Shown here in pieces: positions 8,644 through 17,145 of a stretch of DNA of 64,000 nucleotides. The position numbers and the translations under genes are program-made. This stretch comes from Bacteroidota bacterium (GTDB lineage Bacteria; Bacteroidota; Ignavibacteria; Ignavibacteriales; Melioribacteraceae), in the NCBI GenBank assembly GCA_021801605.1, contig JAJYXU010000062.1, positions 1 to 64,000 of the forward strand, read 5' to 3'. Every line of letters begins with the position of its first letter. The first letter of the stretch is position 1. The notes under the pieces were generated by a model. That model did not search any database. It saw only the letters and a program-made list of their open reading frames with translations, and was not told the DNA's origin.

Positions 8644-9708
8644 CTATTTGATTTTCACAGCTAACTGTCCGCATGCCGCGGCAATATCGTCCCCTTGAGT
8701 CTCGCGTATCATTACTGTGATATTATTGTTGCGTAGTTTGTCTGCAAAAAGATGAATATCTGCTATGGAAGTCGGCTCAAGTTCAGAAGAGATACCGCCG
8801 GGATTCATATGTTTGATACTGTTGAAAGGTATGATATTTATTTTAGATGGAAGTGAACTGCAAAGATTGGTTAGTGCTTTCACATCTTTATCACGGTCGT
8901 TTAAATTTTTCAGCATTGTATATTCGAACGTAATGCGTGTCTTAGTTCTTTTGGCGTAATATTTTAACGCTTCAATATTTTCATTCAGAGAATATTTTTT
9001 GTTGATAGGCATTATCAGTGAGCGTACATCCTCGAAAGCTGAGTGAAGAGAAAATGCAAGTTTAACCCGTAAGTTTCTATTTGCCAGATCTCTAATTTTA
9101 TTTGCTATTCCGGCTGTAGAGATAGTTATACGCTTCCGGCTTAGACCTTTTGTTAATTCGTGAGTAAAAATTTCAACCGATTTTAAGGTTGTTTCATAAT
9201 TCAGAAGAGGTTCTCCCATTCCCATATAAACAATGTTAGTTATATTCTTTTTTCCATGCTCTTTTGCAGTCAGTAGATATTGATCTACAACTTCCCCCAC
9301 CGAAAGATTTCTTTTATATCCCATTAATCCTGTTGCACAGAATTTACAATCAAGAGGACAGCCGACTTGAGTTGAAATGCAGAGAGTGTTTCTATCTTTT
9401 TCCGGAATAACTACCGATTCAATCTTCCTGTTATCGAAGGTTGAGAATAAATATTTCTTTGTTCCGCTGGATGATGATCCTTGAGTGGTTACTAAGTTTA
9501 AAGTTTGCAGTTCGCAATTGGCCGTAAGCTTATTACGGAGTTCTTTGGAGATATTCTGCATCTCGGAAAAATCTGTAGATAGATGGTTATACATCCAATT
9601 AAAAACTTGCTGCGCCCGGAATCTTGATTCGTCAATCGAAACAAAGTAATCTTTAAGTTCGGGTAGAGTTAAGCCCTTTAACTGTATCTTTTTTTCTTTT
9701 GTGTTCAT
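8644..9708 (-). CDS. rlmN: Dual-specificity 23S rRNA/tRNA adenine C2-methyltransferase RlmN
   Basis: A 354-residue radical-SAM methyltransferase acting on A2503 of 23S rRNA and A37 of some tRNAs. The radical-SAM cluster CPLDCKFC is at residues 117-124 (CxxxCxxC). Downstream are YMGMGEPLLNY, the SLHSAFEDVRS segment and, near the C-terminus, DIAAACGQLA, whose cysteine (~346) forms the methylation intermediate. The start ATG 9708 gives a normal-length N-terminal domain. The segment around residues 64-77 (NCELQTLNLVTTQG) is encoded by an A/T-rich phrase that looks like repeat wording, but the enzyme is otherwise complete. It is transcribed away from the acyl-CoA dehydrogenase gene. Confidence 0.96.
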   Translation of the reverse strand: MNTKEKKIQLKGLTLPELKDYFVSIDESRFRAQQVFNWMYNHLSTDFSEMQNISKELRNKLTANCELQTLNLVTTQGSSSSGTKKYLFSTFDNRKIESVVIPEKDRNTLCISTQVGCPLDCKFCATGLMGYKRNLSVGEVVDQYLLTAKEHGKKNITNIVYMGMGEPLLNYETTLKSVEIFTHELTKGLSRKRITISTAGIANKIRDLANRNLRVKLAFSLHSAFEDVRSLIMPINKKYSLNENIEALKYYAKRTKTRITFEYTMLKNLNDRDKDVKALTNLCSSLPSKINIIPFNSIKHMNPGGISSELEPTSIADIHLFADKLRNNNITVMIRETQGDDIAAACGQLAVKIK

Positions 9709-9816
9709 CCATTACAAATATAGGCATGAAGTGACTAAAGAGAAAGTTTGAAATTTGGAAAGGCATTCTTTAGTTTGCAATCAAATTAAAAAAATAAATC
9801 AAATTGTGGAGAGATA

Positions 9817-10959
9817 ATGAATTTTGAATTTACAGAAGAACAACTAATGATTCAGCAAACCGCACGCGAGTTCGCTGAAACGGAAATTGCACCATCTCAA
9901 ATTGAACGCGATAAAGAAGCAAAGTTTCCCACAGAAATAGTTAAAAAACTTGGTGAACTTGGATTTATGGGAATGATGGTTTCGCCACAGTATGACGGCG
10001 CTGGAATGGATACGATAAGTTATGTCTTGGCAATGATTGAACTTTCTAAAGTTGATGCGAGTCTCGGCGTAATTATGTCTGTGAACAATTCTCTTGTCTG
10101 TTATGGATTGGAAATGTGGGGAAGTGAGTTCATTAAAGAAAAATATTTGAAACCACTTGCGCGCGGAGAAAAACTTGGAGCGTTTGCCCTCTCTGAACCT
10201 GAAGCCGGAAGCGACGCTACACATCAACAAACTTTTGCGGTTAAAGATGGAGATCATTGGGTAATCAATGGGATGAAAAACTGGATTACCAACGGAACAT
10301 CTGCTGATTATTTCCTTGTTGTTACTCAAACCGATAAAGAGAAAGCACATCACGGTATTACAACTTTTTTAGTTGAAAAAGGAACACCGGGTTTCGGACA
10401 TGGGGTTAAAGAAGATAAACTTGGAATTCGCAGCAGCGATACTTGCTCTTTGACTTTTGAAAATTGCAGAGTATCTGAAGACAATGTTATTTGGGAAGTC
10501 GGTAAAGGATTTAACGTTGCAATGGAAACTCTCAATGGAGGAAGAATTGGTATTGCTTCTCAAGCTGTTGGAATTGCAGAAGGCGCACTTGAAGTATCAA
10601 CAAAATACGCAAAGACCAGGAAAGCATTCGGAACTGAGATTGCTCATCATCAGGCAATTCAATTCAAACTTGCCGATATGTCTACCAAAGTTGAAGCTGC
10701 AAAACTTTTAACTCTTCAAGCCGCTGCGCTTAAAGACGCCGGTAAAAAGTACGTCAAAGAATCTGCTATGGCAAAATTGTATGCATCTAAAATTGCTGTT
10801 GAATGTGCACTTGAAGCTATTCAAATACACGGTGGATACGGTTACGTAAGAGAATATTTAGTTGAAAGATATTTACGTGATGCGAAGATTACAGAGATTT
10901 ATGAAGGAACATCGGAGATCCAGAGAATTGTAATTGCAAGAGAATTATTGAAAGACTAA
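9817..10959 (+). CDS. Short-chain acyl-CoA dehydrogenase
   Basis: A 380-residue FAD-dependent acyl-CoA dehydrogenase that introduces the alpha-beta double bond into an acyl-CoA during fatty-acid or amino-acid catabolism. FAD-binding signatures ALSEPEAGSDA (near residue 126) and WITNGTSAD (near 157) are present. The C-terminal domain has IQIHGGYGYVREY and ends in IYEGTSEIQRIV, whose glutamate (~363) is the catalytic base in the butyryl/short-chain class. A GGAGAG ribosome-binding site at about 9808-9813 precedes ATG 9817. It stands alone; electron-transfer flavoprotein genes are not in the window, so its chain-length preference is an inference from the Glu position. Confidence 0.93.
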   Translation: MNFEFTEEQLMIQQTAREFAETEIAPSQIERDKEAKFPTEIVKKLGELGFMGMMVSPQYDGAGMDTISYVLAMIELSKVDASLGVIMSVNNSLVCYGLEMWGSEFIKEKYLKPLARGEKLGAFALSEPEAGSDATHQQTFAVKDGDHWVINGMKNWITNGTSADYFLVVTQTDKEKAHHGITTFLVEKGTPGFGHGVKEDKLGIRSSDTCSLTFENCRVSEDNVIWEVGKGFNVAMETLNGGRIGIASQAVGIAEGALEVSTKYAKTRKAFGTEIAHHQAIQFKLADMSTKVEAAKLLTLQAAALKDAGKKYVKESAMAKLYASKIAVECALEAIQIHGGYGYVREYLVERYLRDAKITEIYEGTSEIQRIVIARELLKD

Positions 10960-10961
10960 TA

Positions 10962-11018
10962 CTCTGCACCTCTGCGGTTTTCTTTTCTCACCGCAAAGAC
11001 GCTGAGACGCTAAGAAAA
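10962..11018. repeat. Dispersed repeat (CTCTGCGGTTTTC ... CACCGCAAAGACGCTGAGACGC)
   Basis: The gap before the YidD-like gene carries GCACCTCTGCGGTTTTCTTT followed by CTCACCGCAAAGACGC and TGAGACGCTAAGAAAAC. Similar wording (CTTTGCG.. / ..CGCAAAG, CACCGCAGAGACACAGAGG) recurs at 19861-19927, 20696-20776, 21701-21726 and 39592-39655. Partial inverted symmetry (CTGCGGTTTTC / CACCGCA) would allow a weak hairpin. It lies directly against the start of the next gene. Confidence 0.7.
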
Positions 11019-11022
11019 CAAA

Positions 11023-11442
11023 ATGAAGAAATTTTTTTGGATAATGTTTCTGTTGGGTTCATTCTGTTTCGCACAAACTGATTGGGTGAAGTGGGAATCT
11101 CAACAAGTTTCTTATGAGCTTCCCGCTCATCAACATCACGATTATACAATTGATAAATCAGGTTTCGGTTTGTCAATTATCTCTGTTGCTCGTAATGCAT
11201 ATTACTTTTTTGTTTCCGATCTTGATGGCGACAATTGTGCATTCTTACCATCATGCTCAACATTCTATATTCAAGCAATCAAAGAAACAAGTATTTTTAA
11301 AGGAACACTTATGTTTGCCGACCGATTCACACGAGATATAAATTTTTTCAAAGGATTGAGTCATTATCCATTGCTTTCAACAAATAAATTCTTAGACCCG
11401 GCTTATAATTACACTCTACATTCAGCAAAAATAAAATTATAA
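11023..11442 (+). CDS. Secreted YidD-like (DUF37) protein
   Basis: A 139-residue protein with a signal peptide (MKKFFWIMFLLGSFCFA, cleavage predicted after residue ~17). The C-terminal half has the YidD signature in altered form: NCAFLPSCSTFYIQAIKETSIFKG corresponds to the family's CxxxPTCSxYxxxAIxxxGxxKG, followed by DRFTRDINFF and a terminal FLDPAYNY matching the usual YDPxP. Classical YidD is a small cytoplasmic membrane-associated insertion factor beside yidC; here it is fused to an export signal and precedes two TPR/membrane proteins with only 7 bp and 1 bp gaps. The three probably form one operon acting at the envelope. Function is unknown. Confidence 0.7.
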   Translation: MKKFFWIMFLLGSFCFAQTDWVKWESQQVSYELPAHQHHDYTIDKSGFGLSIISVARNAYYFFVSDLDGDNCAFLPSCSTFYIQAIKETSIFKGTLMFADRFTRDINFFKGLSHYPLLSTNKFLDPAYNYTLHSAKIKL

Positions 11443-11449
11443 TCCGACC

Positions 11450-12349
11450 GTGATACTATCAAACACTCAAAAATCATTTGCTGCGAAAAGTAACTCATAC
11501 TTTATCTTACTAATTTTTTTGATAATTCCACTGACAACTAACTACTGTCAACTGACAACTGACAATAACTTTTTCTCTCCATATAACCGGTTAAAATTCG
11601 GCAACTATCTCTATAAAGATAAAGACTACTTGCGCGCCGCTAAAGAGTTCAAAGAGTATCTCAAGGTTTACAGTAATGATACAGTTCAGTTCAAGTTTTC
11701 CAATAGTTTCTTTAAGATTGGCAGATTCACAGAAGCCGCGGATAATTTTAAGGGATTGTTTTTCAGCTCAACGTTATCTGAAGAAGCTCGCTTGATGTTT
11801 TTTGAATCTAACTTTTTTCAAAATGATTTTAATAAATTCCGCAACCTCGCCGATCAAGATGTTTATCTATCTTTAAAGTACCGGAAGGAGATTGAGCGAT
11901 TGAAATTCACCACATACTTTTTTGATATTGCTACGCTTCCCGCTGAAAATATTATTCTTGAACCATTTCCGGATTCTGTTCAATCGCAGATAGCAAAATT
12001 TTACATCCAGAAAAAAATCCCGTTGCATAAGAATCCGACTACTGCTGCAATACTATCCACATTACTGCCGGGTGCAGGAAAAATTTATACCGGAGAAGTT
12101 GGAGATGGAATTACAGCATTAGTCACCACTGCTTTATCGGCGTATCTTGCTTATACAAATTTTAATGCAGGTCATCAATTTAGGGGTTGGTTATTTGCAG
12201 GAATGACAGCATTTTTTTACGGAGGTAATATTTACGGTTCAGCGGCTTCGGCACAAATTTATAATGCACGTATTCGTTTCGACTTTGACAAAGAAGTAAA
12301 ATTTTATTTTGAACAAAGAAATTATTTCTTACCGCAGATAGATCTTTAG
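11450..12349 (+). CDS. Secreted/envelope TPR protein with C-terminal hydrophobic hairpin (paralogue of the next gene)
   Basis: A 299-residue protein starting at GTG 11450, 7 bp after the YidD-like gene. An N-terminal hydrophobic segment (SYFILLIFLIIPL, residues 17-29) acts as signal or anchor. TPR-like helices follow (YLYKDKDYLRAAKEFKEYL; FKIGRFTEAADNFKG). The C-terminal third has two hydrophobic segments around AAILSTLLPGAGKIYTGEVG and ITALVTTALSAYLAY, typical of membrane domains annotated as DUF5683-like. The stretch TTNYCQLTTDN (residues ~29-40) is encoded by a TGACAACT-type repeat also found near 14050-14112. Likely part of an envelope complex with its neighbours; no enzymatic motif is seen. 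Confidence 0.6.
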   Translation: MILSNTQKSFAAKSNSYFILLIFLIIPLTTNYCQLTTDNNFFSPYNRLKFGNYLYKDKDYLRAAKEFKEYLKVYSNDTVQFKFSNSFFKIGRFTEAADNFKGLFFSSTLSEEARLMFFESNFFQNDFNKFRNLADQDVYLSLKYRKEIERLKFTTYFFDIATLPAENIILEPFPDSVQSQIAKFYIQKKIPLHKNPTTAAILSTLLPGAGKIYTGEVGDGITALVTTALSAYLAYTNFNAGHQFRGWLFAGMTAFFYGGNIYGSAASAQIYNARIRFDFDKEVKFYFEQRNYFLPQIDL

Positions 12350-12350
12350 A

Positions 12351-13187
12351 ATGAAAACTCGACTCACCGCCATATTCTTTTGCTTTTTACTCTTTAACAT
12401 TGTTAATGGGCAAGAGAATCTACAAACACAATTAAATTATGCGAACGGGTTTTTCAACAGTAAACAATATTATGATGCTGTCACTGAATACAAACGGCTT
12501 TTATTTTTCGATTCGACTAAAATATATCAGTACGGAGCAAATTTTAAAATTGGAGAAAGTTATAAAGCCGGTGCAAAGTTCGATGACGCCATTAAATATT
12601 TCTCTTTCGCTGAATTAAACGCCCGCAATGATGATGAGATATTCGAAACGAAAACAGAAATTATACGTACAAATATTTTACGGCGGACAACTGAAAGGGC
12701 TCTTCAGTTGTGCGATGATCTGGAAAAAGATGAACGGTTTAATGCTAAAGTCGATACGATTAATTATTGGCGCGGATGGGCATTCATGTTGTCTGATAAC
12801 TGGAAAAGTGCCGCAAGATCGTTTGCAAGAATAAATCCTAATCACGAACTGAAATTATTAGCAGAAAGAACAGACAAAGCCAAAGTTTCTGTAACATTTG
12901 CAAAGGTAATTTCATATATTTTGCCCGGTGCAGGGGCAATATACTCCGGAAATTTTTTATCAGGATTAATGTCTCTAGGATGGAATACTCTTGCCGGATA
13001 TTGGACGATCAATTCCTTCATCGAAAAAAGAGCTTTTGATGGAATTGTTGTTGGAGAACTATTATGGCTGCGCTTTTATAGAGGTGCTATTCAGAATGCA
13101 GAAAATTTTGCAATTGAGAAAAATTTAGAAATATCTAATAAATCTTTACGATTTCTTCAGAACGAATATAAGGGTACTAAACTGTGA
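12351..13187 (+). CDS. Envelope TPR protein with C-terminal hydrophobic segment (paralogue of the preceding gene)
   Basis: A 278-residue protein with signal peptide (MKTRLTAIFFCFLLFNIVNG, cleaved near residue 20). TPR-like repeats follow (GFFNSKQYYDAVTEYKRLL, FKIGESYKAGAKFDDAIKYF). The C-terminus repeats the preceding gene's theme: VISYILPGAGAIYSGNFLSG then SLGWNTLAGYWTI. The shared layout and the shared LLPGAG / ILPGAG phrase show tandem duplication. The start is 1 bp after the previous stop, and the ACT gene overlaps its end by 4 bp, so transcription is probably continuous from 11023 through 13609. Role unknown. Confidence 0.6.
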   Translation: MKTRLTAIFFCFLLFNIVNGQENLQTQLNYANGFFNSKQYYDAVTEYKRLLFFDSTKIYQYGANFKIGESYKAGAKFDDAIKYFSFAELNARNDDEIFETKTEIIRTNILRRTTERALQLCDDLEKDERFNAKVDTINYWRGWAFMLSDNWKSAARSFARINPNHELKLLAERTDKAKVSVTFAKVISYILPGAGAIYSGNFLSGLMSLGWNTLAGYWTINSFIEKRAFDGIVVGELLWLRFYRGAIQNAENFAIEKNLEISNKSLRFLQNEYKGTKL

Positions 13188-13609
13188 AGCTTTCAGAAGA
13201 CGAGATAAGAAAAATTACTTTCGAAGCAATTAATGAATTAGGCGATCAAATTACTCCCGAAGCTGTAAAAGAACTTGTACGTAAACGTGTTGAAGCAATG
13301 GGCGGCGATTACAAGTTCGAGAAGGGCGATGCCTCCTCGGGTCGTGTAATATTAACTTCGTTTGGCTTGAACCATCCCGGAATTGTTGCTGGTGTTACCA
13401 AAGCACTCGGCGACGCCAACTGCGATATTCAAGACTTAAGCCAAAAACTACTTGGTGATTTTTTTACTATGATTATGGTAATTGATATAACTTCATCACA
13501 AAAAGATTTAAAAGAGATTCAGGAAGAGATGAACAAAATTGCCGAATCTTTAAGGGTAAAAATTTATTTACAGCATGAAGATGTGTTTAGGTATATGCAC
13601 AGGATTTGA
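13184..13609 (+). CDS. ACT-domain protein (UPF0237-like) with N-terminal helical extension
   Basis: A 141-residue protein starting at GTG 13184 and overlapping the previous gene by 4 bp. Residues ~1-45 are a charged helical extension (LSEDEIRKITFEAINE). The rest is a single ACT domain: VILTSFGLNHPGIVAGVTKAL, CDIQDLSQKLLGDFFTMIMVI. ACT domains bind amino acids or similar ligands. Small ACT proteins of this sort are regularly found next to UPF0210 (PFL family) genes, and such a gene occurs at 14114, so the two probably work together. The ligand is unknown. Confidence 0.8.
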   Translation: MKLSEDEIRKITFEAINELGDQITPEAVKELVRKRVEAMGGDYKFEKGDASSGRVILTSFGLNHPGIVAGVTKALGDANCDIQDLSQKLLGDFFTMIMVIDITSSQKDLKEIQEEMNKIAESLRVKIYLQHEDVFRYMHRI

Positions 13610-13692
13610 AAATCGTCCGTCGTCCGTTGCCGGTAGTCAGTTGATTAAAAACTAAAAATTGGAACAATGATACGAAAACGAATTTTGAATCT

Positions 13693-14051
13693 TTGCGAGT
13701 TTATAAGTTATCTGAATATCTAGCTGATTTAATTTGGGATATAGTTTTTGATTGGGAAAAATTTGCAAAGAACACTGTCGGTTCTCAAATTGTAAGATCA
13801 GCAGATAGTATTGGTGCGAATATAGCTGAAGGCAACGGAAGAGGAACTTTTAATGAGAATAAAAGATTTGCGAAAATTGCTCGTGGTTCGTTAAATGAAA
13901 CAATTCATTGGTTAAGAAAAGCAGTAAAAGAAATCTTTTAACCAAGGCGCAAATTGAAAAACTGAAACTTATTCTTGATGAACTCAGTCCTAAACTTGGT
14001 GCGGATATTAATTCGATCGGATCTTCGAGACAAAGATCAACTGACGAATAA
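13693..14051 (+). pseudogene. Four-helix-bundle (23S intervening-sequence type) protein with a frameshift
   Basis: From TTG 13693 the frame reads RVYKLSEYLADLIWDIV ... IVRSADSIGANIAEG ... ETIHWLRKAVKEIF and stops at 13941. In the +1-shifted frame the family's usual C-terminus continues: NLLTKAQIEKLKLILDEL, SPKLGADINSIG, stopping at 14051. The expected text at the junction is KAVKRNLLTK, so one A is missing in the run GTAAAAGA near 13923-13932. The N-terminus is also odd: no ATG is in frame before TTG 13693. These small helical proteins occur inside 23S rRNA intervening sequences and scattered in genomes, with unknown function. The copy looks non-functional or truncated to 82 residues. Confidence 0.75.
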
Positions 14052-14112
14052 CAACTGACTACTGACAAAGAGTGATCAACTGACTACTAACAACCAACAA
14101 CTGACAAAATAA
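14050..14112. repeat. Low-complexity ACTGAC/AACTGACTACTGAC word repeat
   Basis: The 62 bp before the UPF0210 gene consist of repeated words: AACAACTGACTACTGACAA, GATCAACTGACTACTAAC and AACCAACAACTGACAAA. The same vocabulary occurs in the coding start of the TPR gene at 11531-11569 and, as TTAACTGTCAACTC, near 15529-15541. It replaces a normal ribosome-binding region upstream of ATG 14114. Confidence 0.7.
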
Positions 14113-14113
14113 T

Positions 14114-15475
14114 ATGCCATACGAATTTGAAGAAATACTCGAAACCATCCGCATGACCGAGATCGAACATTTCGATATCAGAACTGTTACAATGGGAATT
14201 AGTTTGCGCGATTGTCACGACCGCAACATTGAAGTAACAAAACAAAAAATTTATGATAAGATCCTCCGCTACGGAAGCCAACATGTAAAATTAGCTAAGG
14301 AAGTAGAAGCACAATACGGAATTTCGATAGCGAATAAAAGAGTTTCTGTGACTCCAATCTCAATTCCTTTTGATGCATGCAGCATGGAAGAATTTATTGA
14401 GATAGCTAAAACTTTAGATAGAGCTGCCGGAGAGATTGGAATAGATTATATAGCCGGGTATTCTGCCCTGGTGCAGAAAGGAATGACAAACGGCGAGCGT
14501 GAACTTATTAGATCAATTCCTTTCGCGCTATCTCAGACAAAGCGGGTTTGCTCAAGTGTTAATATCGGCTCAACAAAAGCCGGCATTAACATGGATGCAG
14601 TAAATATGATGAGCGAGGTAATTAAACTCACTGCGGAAAAAACGAAGGACAATGATTCAATCGGCTGTGCAAAACTTGTTGTCTTTGCAAATGCGGTTGA
14701 AGACAATCCTTTTGTTGCCGGTGCATTCCACGGAGTAAGTGAACCGGAGATCGTTCTCAATGTTGGAATTAGCGGTCCGGGTGTTGTTCTTGAAGCAATC
14801 CGCGAAGCCGGACATGTTGATTTACAGCAGTTGTCCGAAGTAATTAAAAGGACGATTTTCAAAATCACACGAGCCGGTGAACTCATCGGAAGAAAAGTTG
14901 CAGAGAAAAATGGAATTCCTTTCGGGATAGTTGATATTTCGTTAGCGCCAACTCCTGCTGAGGGGGATAGTATTGGAGATATATTGATTGCAATGGGCGT
15001 TGAAGATGTAGGCGCACCTGGAACAACAGCAGCTCTGGCTATGTTGAATGATTCAGTGAAGAAAGCAGGATTGATGGCAAGTTCGTCCGTTGGCGGAATG
15101 AGTGGTGCTTTTATTCCGGTTAGCGAGGATATGGGGATGATTCGAGCTGTGCAAGCAGGAAATCTTTCTCTGGAAAAATTGGAAGCAATGACAGCAGTTT
15201 GTTCGGTTGGTCTTGATATGATTGCAGTACCGGGCGATACAACCGCTACCACAATTGCAGGCATCATTGCTGATGAAGCCGCAATAGGAATTATCAATGA
15301 TAAAACTACGGCAGTAAGAATTATTCCCGCTTACGGTAAGAAAGTTGGCGATATGGTTGATTATGGCGGATTACTTGGTAAAGCACCTATAATGGAAGTT
15401 AGAACAATTAGCTGTGCCGGTTTTGTCGGACGGGGCGGAAGAATTCCCGCTCCGATGAGAAGTTTAACAAATTAG
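14114..15475 (+). CDS. UPF0210 / PFL-family protein (DUF711)
   Basis: A 453-residue member of the UPF0210 family. The usual start [31 protein letters not shown] is present, as are the conserved glycine-rich stretches [12 protein letters not shown] (near residue 215), [18 protein letters not shown] (near 275), [12 protein letters not shown] (near 325) and, at the C-terminus, [18 protein letters not shown]. The fold is related to glycyl-radical-like barrels, but no glycyl-radical enzyme function is established. It partners with the upstream ACT gene in many genomes; here the two are separated by the frameshifted four-helix-bundle gene and a repeat, which suggests later insertion between them. 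Confidence 0.9.
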   Translation: MPYEFEEILETIRMTEIEHFDIRTVTMGISLRDCHDRNIEVTKQKIYDKILRYGSQHVKLAKEVEAQYGISIANKRVSVTPISIPFDACSMEEFIEIAKTLDRAAGEIGIDYIAGYSALVQKGMTNGERELIRSIPFALSQTKRVCSSVNIGSTKAGINMDAVNMMSEVIKLTAEKTKDNDSIGCAKLVVFANAVEDNPFVAGAFHGVSEPEIVLNVGISGPGVVLEAIREAGHVDLQQLSEVIKRTIFKITRAGELIGRKVAEKNGIPFGIVDISLAPTPAEGDSIGDILIAMGVEDVGAPGTTAALAMLNDSVKKAGLMASSSVGGMSGAFIPVSEDMGMIRAVQAGNLSLEKLEAMTAVCSVGLDMIAVPGDTTATTIAGIIADEAAIGIINDKTTAVRIIPAYGKKVGDMVDYGGLLGKAPIMEVRTISCAGFVGRGGRIPAPMRSLTN

Positions 15476-15566
15476 ATCGGGATAATCAGCTTTCCGTTAT
15501 TAGTTAAAAAATTATTATAATATATTGTTAACTGTCAACTCTATACTTTTCAATAAAGGAGGATAA

Positions 15567-16172
15567 ATGAGCAAAGGTCTAAAGATCGGATTGGGGATTG
15601 CTGGTGGAATCGTCATTATTATTTTCTTACTCGTATCATGGGGAACCGGTAAATACAATAGCTTTGTTGGATTGAATGAAAGTGTTAAATCTGCATGGAG
15701 TCAGGTTGAAAATGTTTATCAACGAAGAGCTGATCTCGTTCCAAATTTGGTTGCTACAGTTAAAGGCGTCGCTAACTTCGAAAAAGAAACTTATACCGCA
15801 GTTACCGAAGCGCGTGCAAAAGTGGGACAGATAAAACTCACTACCGACCAACTTAGCGATCCGGCGGCTATTCAAAGATTTCAACAAGCGCAGGATGGTT
15901 TGGGAAGCGCACTTTCAAGATTGCTTGTTGTTTCGGAAAATTATCCTCAATTAAAAGCTAATGAGAATTTCTTACAGCTTCAAGCACAATTAGAGGGAAC
16001 GGAAAACCGCATTACCGTTGAAAGACAAAAGTATAATCAAGTTGCAACAGAATATAATACTGCAATTAAAAGATTTCCGGGAGTATTCATAGCTAACTTT
16101 GGCGGGTTCAAGGAAAAAGAATATTTCAAAGCTGCTGCAGGTTCAGACCAAACGCCTAAAGTACAGTTTTAA
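15567..16172 (+). CDS. lemA: LemA family membrane protein
   Basis: A 201-residue protein with one N-terminal transmembrane helix (IGLGIAGGIVIIIFLLVSW, residues 7-25) and the LemA core: YNSFVGLNESVKSAWSQVEN, YQRRADLVPNLVATVKG and NRITVERQKYNQVATEYN. The ribosome-binding site AAAGGAGGA lies at 15556-15564, spaced well for ATG 15567. LemA proteins form a helical bundle at the membrane; their function is unclear, but they are commonly followed by a TPM-domain (YgcG) protein, as here. Confidence 0.94.
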   Translation: MSKGLKIGLGIAGGIVIIIFLLVSWGTGKYNSFVGLNESVKSAWSQVENVYQRRADLVPNLVATVKGVANFEKETYTAVTEARAKVGQIKLTTDQLSDPAAIQRFQQAQDGLGSALSRLLVVSENYPQLKANENFLQLQAQLEGTENRITVERQKYNQVATEYNTAIKRFPGVFIANFGGFKEKEYFKAAAGSDQTPKVQF

Positions 16173-16213
16173 TAACGTAGAGTGTAGAGTTTAGAACGTA
16201 AAGTGGACAATTG

Positions 16214-16951
16214 ATGAAAAAAATAATTTTCTTCTTCTTACCAATATTATTTCTGAAAGCTCAGATAGAGTTTCCGATTTTAAAGAATTATGCTACTGAT
16301 TTGACTAACACCTTATCGAGTTCTGAACTCTACACTCTTAATTCTACACTCAAAAGTTTTGATGACTCTACATCCAACCAAATTGTTTTTCTGATGATTT
16401 CAAATCTTAACGGCTATCCGCTCGAAAGCTATACTTATGAGACGGCAGCTAAAAATCAAATCGGGTCTAAGAAAAATAACAACGGTGTTCTTTTCTTCGT
16501 ATCCAAAGATGAACGCAAGATGAGGATTGAAGTCGGTTATGGATTAGAAGGCGTTCTTCCAGATGCTCTTACAAGTTCTATACAACGAAATGAAGTCCGA
16601 CCTTATTTCAAGCAAGGTGATTATTATTCAGGTATTACTGCTGGGATTAATGCCATAATGGCGGCAACACGCGGAGAGTATAAAGGTGATGTAAAAGATA
16701 AGGGAAGTAAAGGGCGTGGCTTTCCATTTATATTCATAATTATGTTAATTATTTTCATTGCATCATTTTTTAAGAAGGGAGGAAAAGGCGGCGGCGGTCT
16801 TTTGCCCTGGATTATTCTTGGTTCGATGGGTGGTGGAGGAAGCCGTGGCGGATGGGGTGGCGGTGGTGGATTTGGCGGAAGTGGCGGTTTTGGCGGTTTT
16901 TCTGGGGGTGGCGGCTCCTTTGGCGGTGGTGGTTCAAGCGGAAGTTGGTAA
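16214..16951 (+). CDS. TPM-domain (YgcG-like) membrane protein with glycine-rich tail
   Basis: About 245 residues. A signal peptide (IIFFFLPILFLKA) is followed by a TPM domain: YATDLTNTLSSSELYTLNST, DSTSNQIVFLMISNLNG, NNGVLFFVSKDERKMRIEVG and GYGLEGVLPDALTSSI. A transmembrane helix (FPFIFIIMLIIFIASFF) then leads to a tail of almost only glycine with serine, phenylalanine and tryptophan. I chose ATG 16214 over TTG 16211. TPM domains are possibly phosphatase-like and are linked to photosystem repair or membrane quality control elsewhere; with LemA the pair is a standard bacterial unit of unclear role. Confidence 0.9.
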   Translation: MKKIIFFFLPILFLKAQIEFPILKNYATDLTNTLSSSELYTLNSTLKSFDDSTSNQIVFLMISNLNGYPLESYTYETAAKNQIGSKKNNNGVLFFVSKDERKMRIEVGYGLEGVLPDALTSSIQRNEVRPYFKQGDYYSGITAGINAIMAATRGEYKGDVKDKGSKGRGFPFIFIIMLIIFIASFFKKGGKGGGGLLPWIILGSMGGGGSRGGWGGGGGFGGSGGFGGFSGGGGSFGGGGSSGSW

Positions 16952-17145
16952 TTTCCTTTCATAAAAGTCTTATTTGTCTTGAAGTTCTAACCTTGTTTTA
17001 GTATTATTTCACCCGCATTGAAAGATATTTCTGAATGAATCATTTAAAAGAAAATTCTTTTACTCAAGATTCAACAAAATTTTGGAATCAAATTCCGAAA
17101 CTCGAGATTATCAGTTAAATTTTTTAATAAATAAGGAGGCCAGCT

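Noticed and set aside
9844-10353. 169-residue minus-strand frame within the acyl-CoA dehydrogenase gene
   Set aside because: Shadow of a highly conserved enzyme; its product has no domain logic.
14533-15297. 254-residue minus-strand frame within the UPF0210 gene
   Set aside because: The + strand encodes a full-length conserved protein; the antisense frame has no family features or ribosome-binding site.
16624-16962. 112-residue minus-strand frame rich in proline opposite the TPM-domain gene
   Set aside because: It is the antisense of the glycine-rich tail (GGN codons read as proline); the + strand has signal peptide, TPM domain and normal spacing to lemA.
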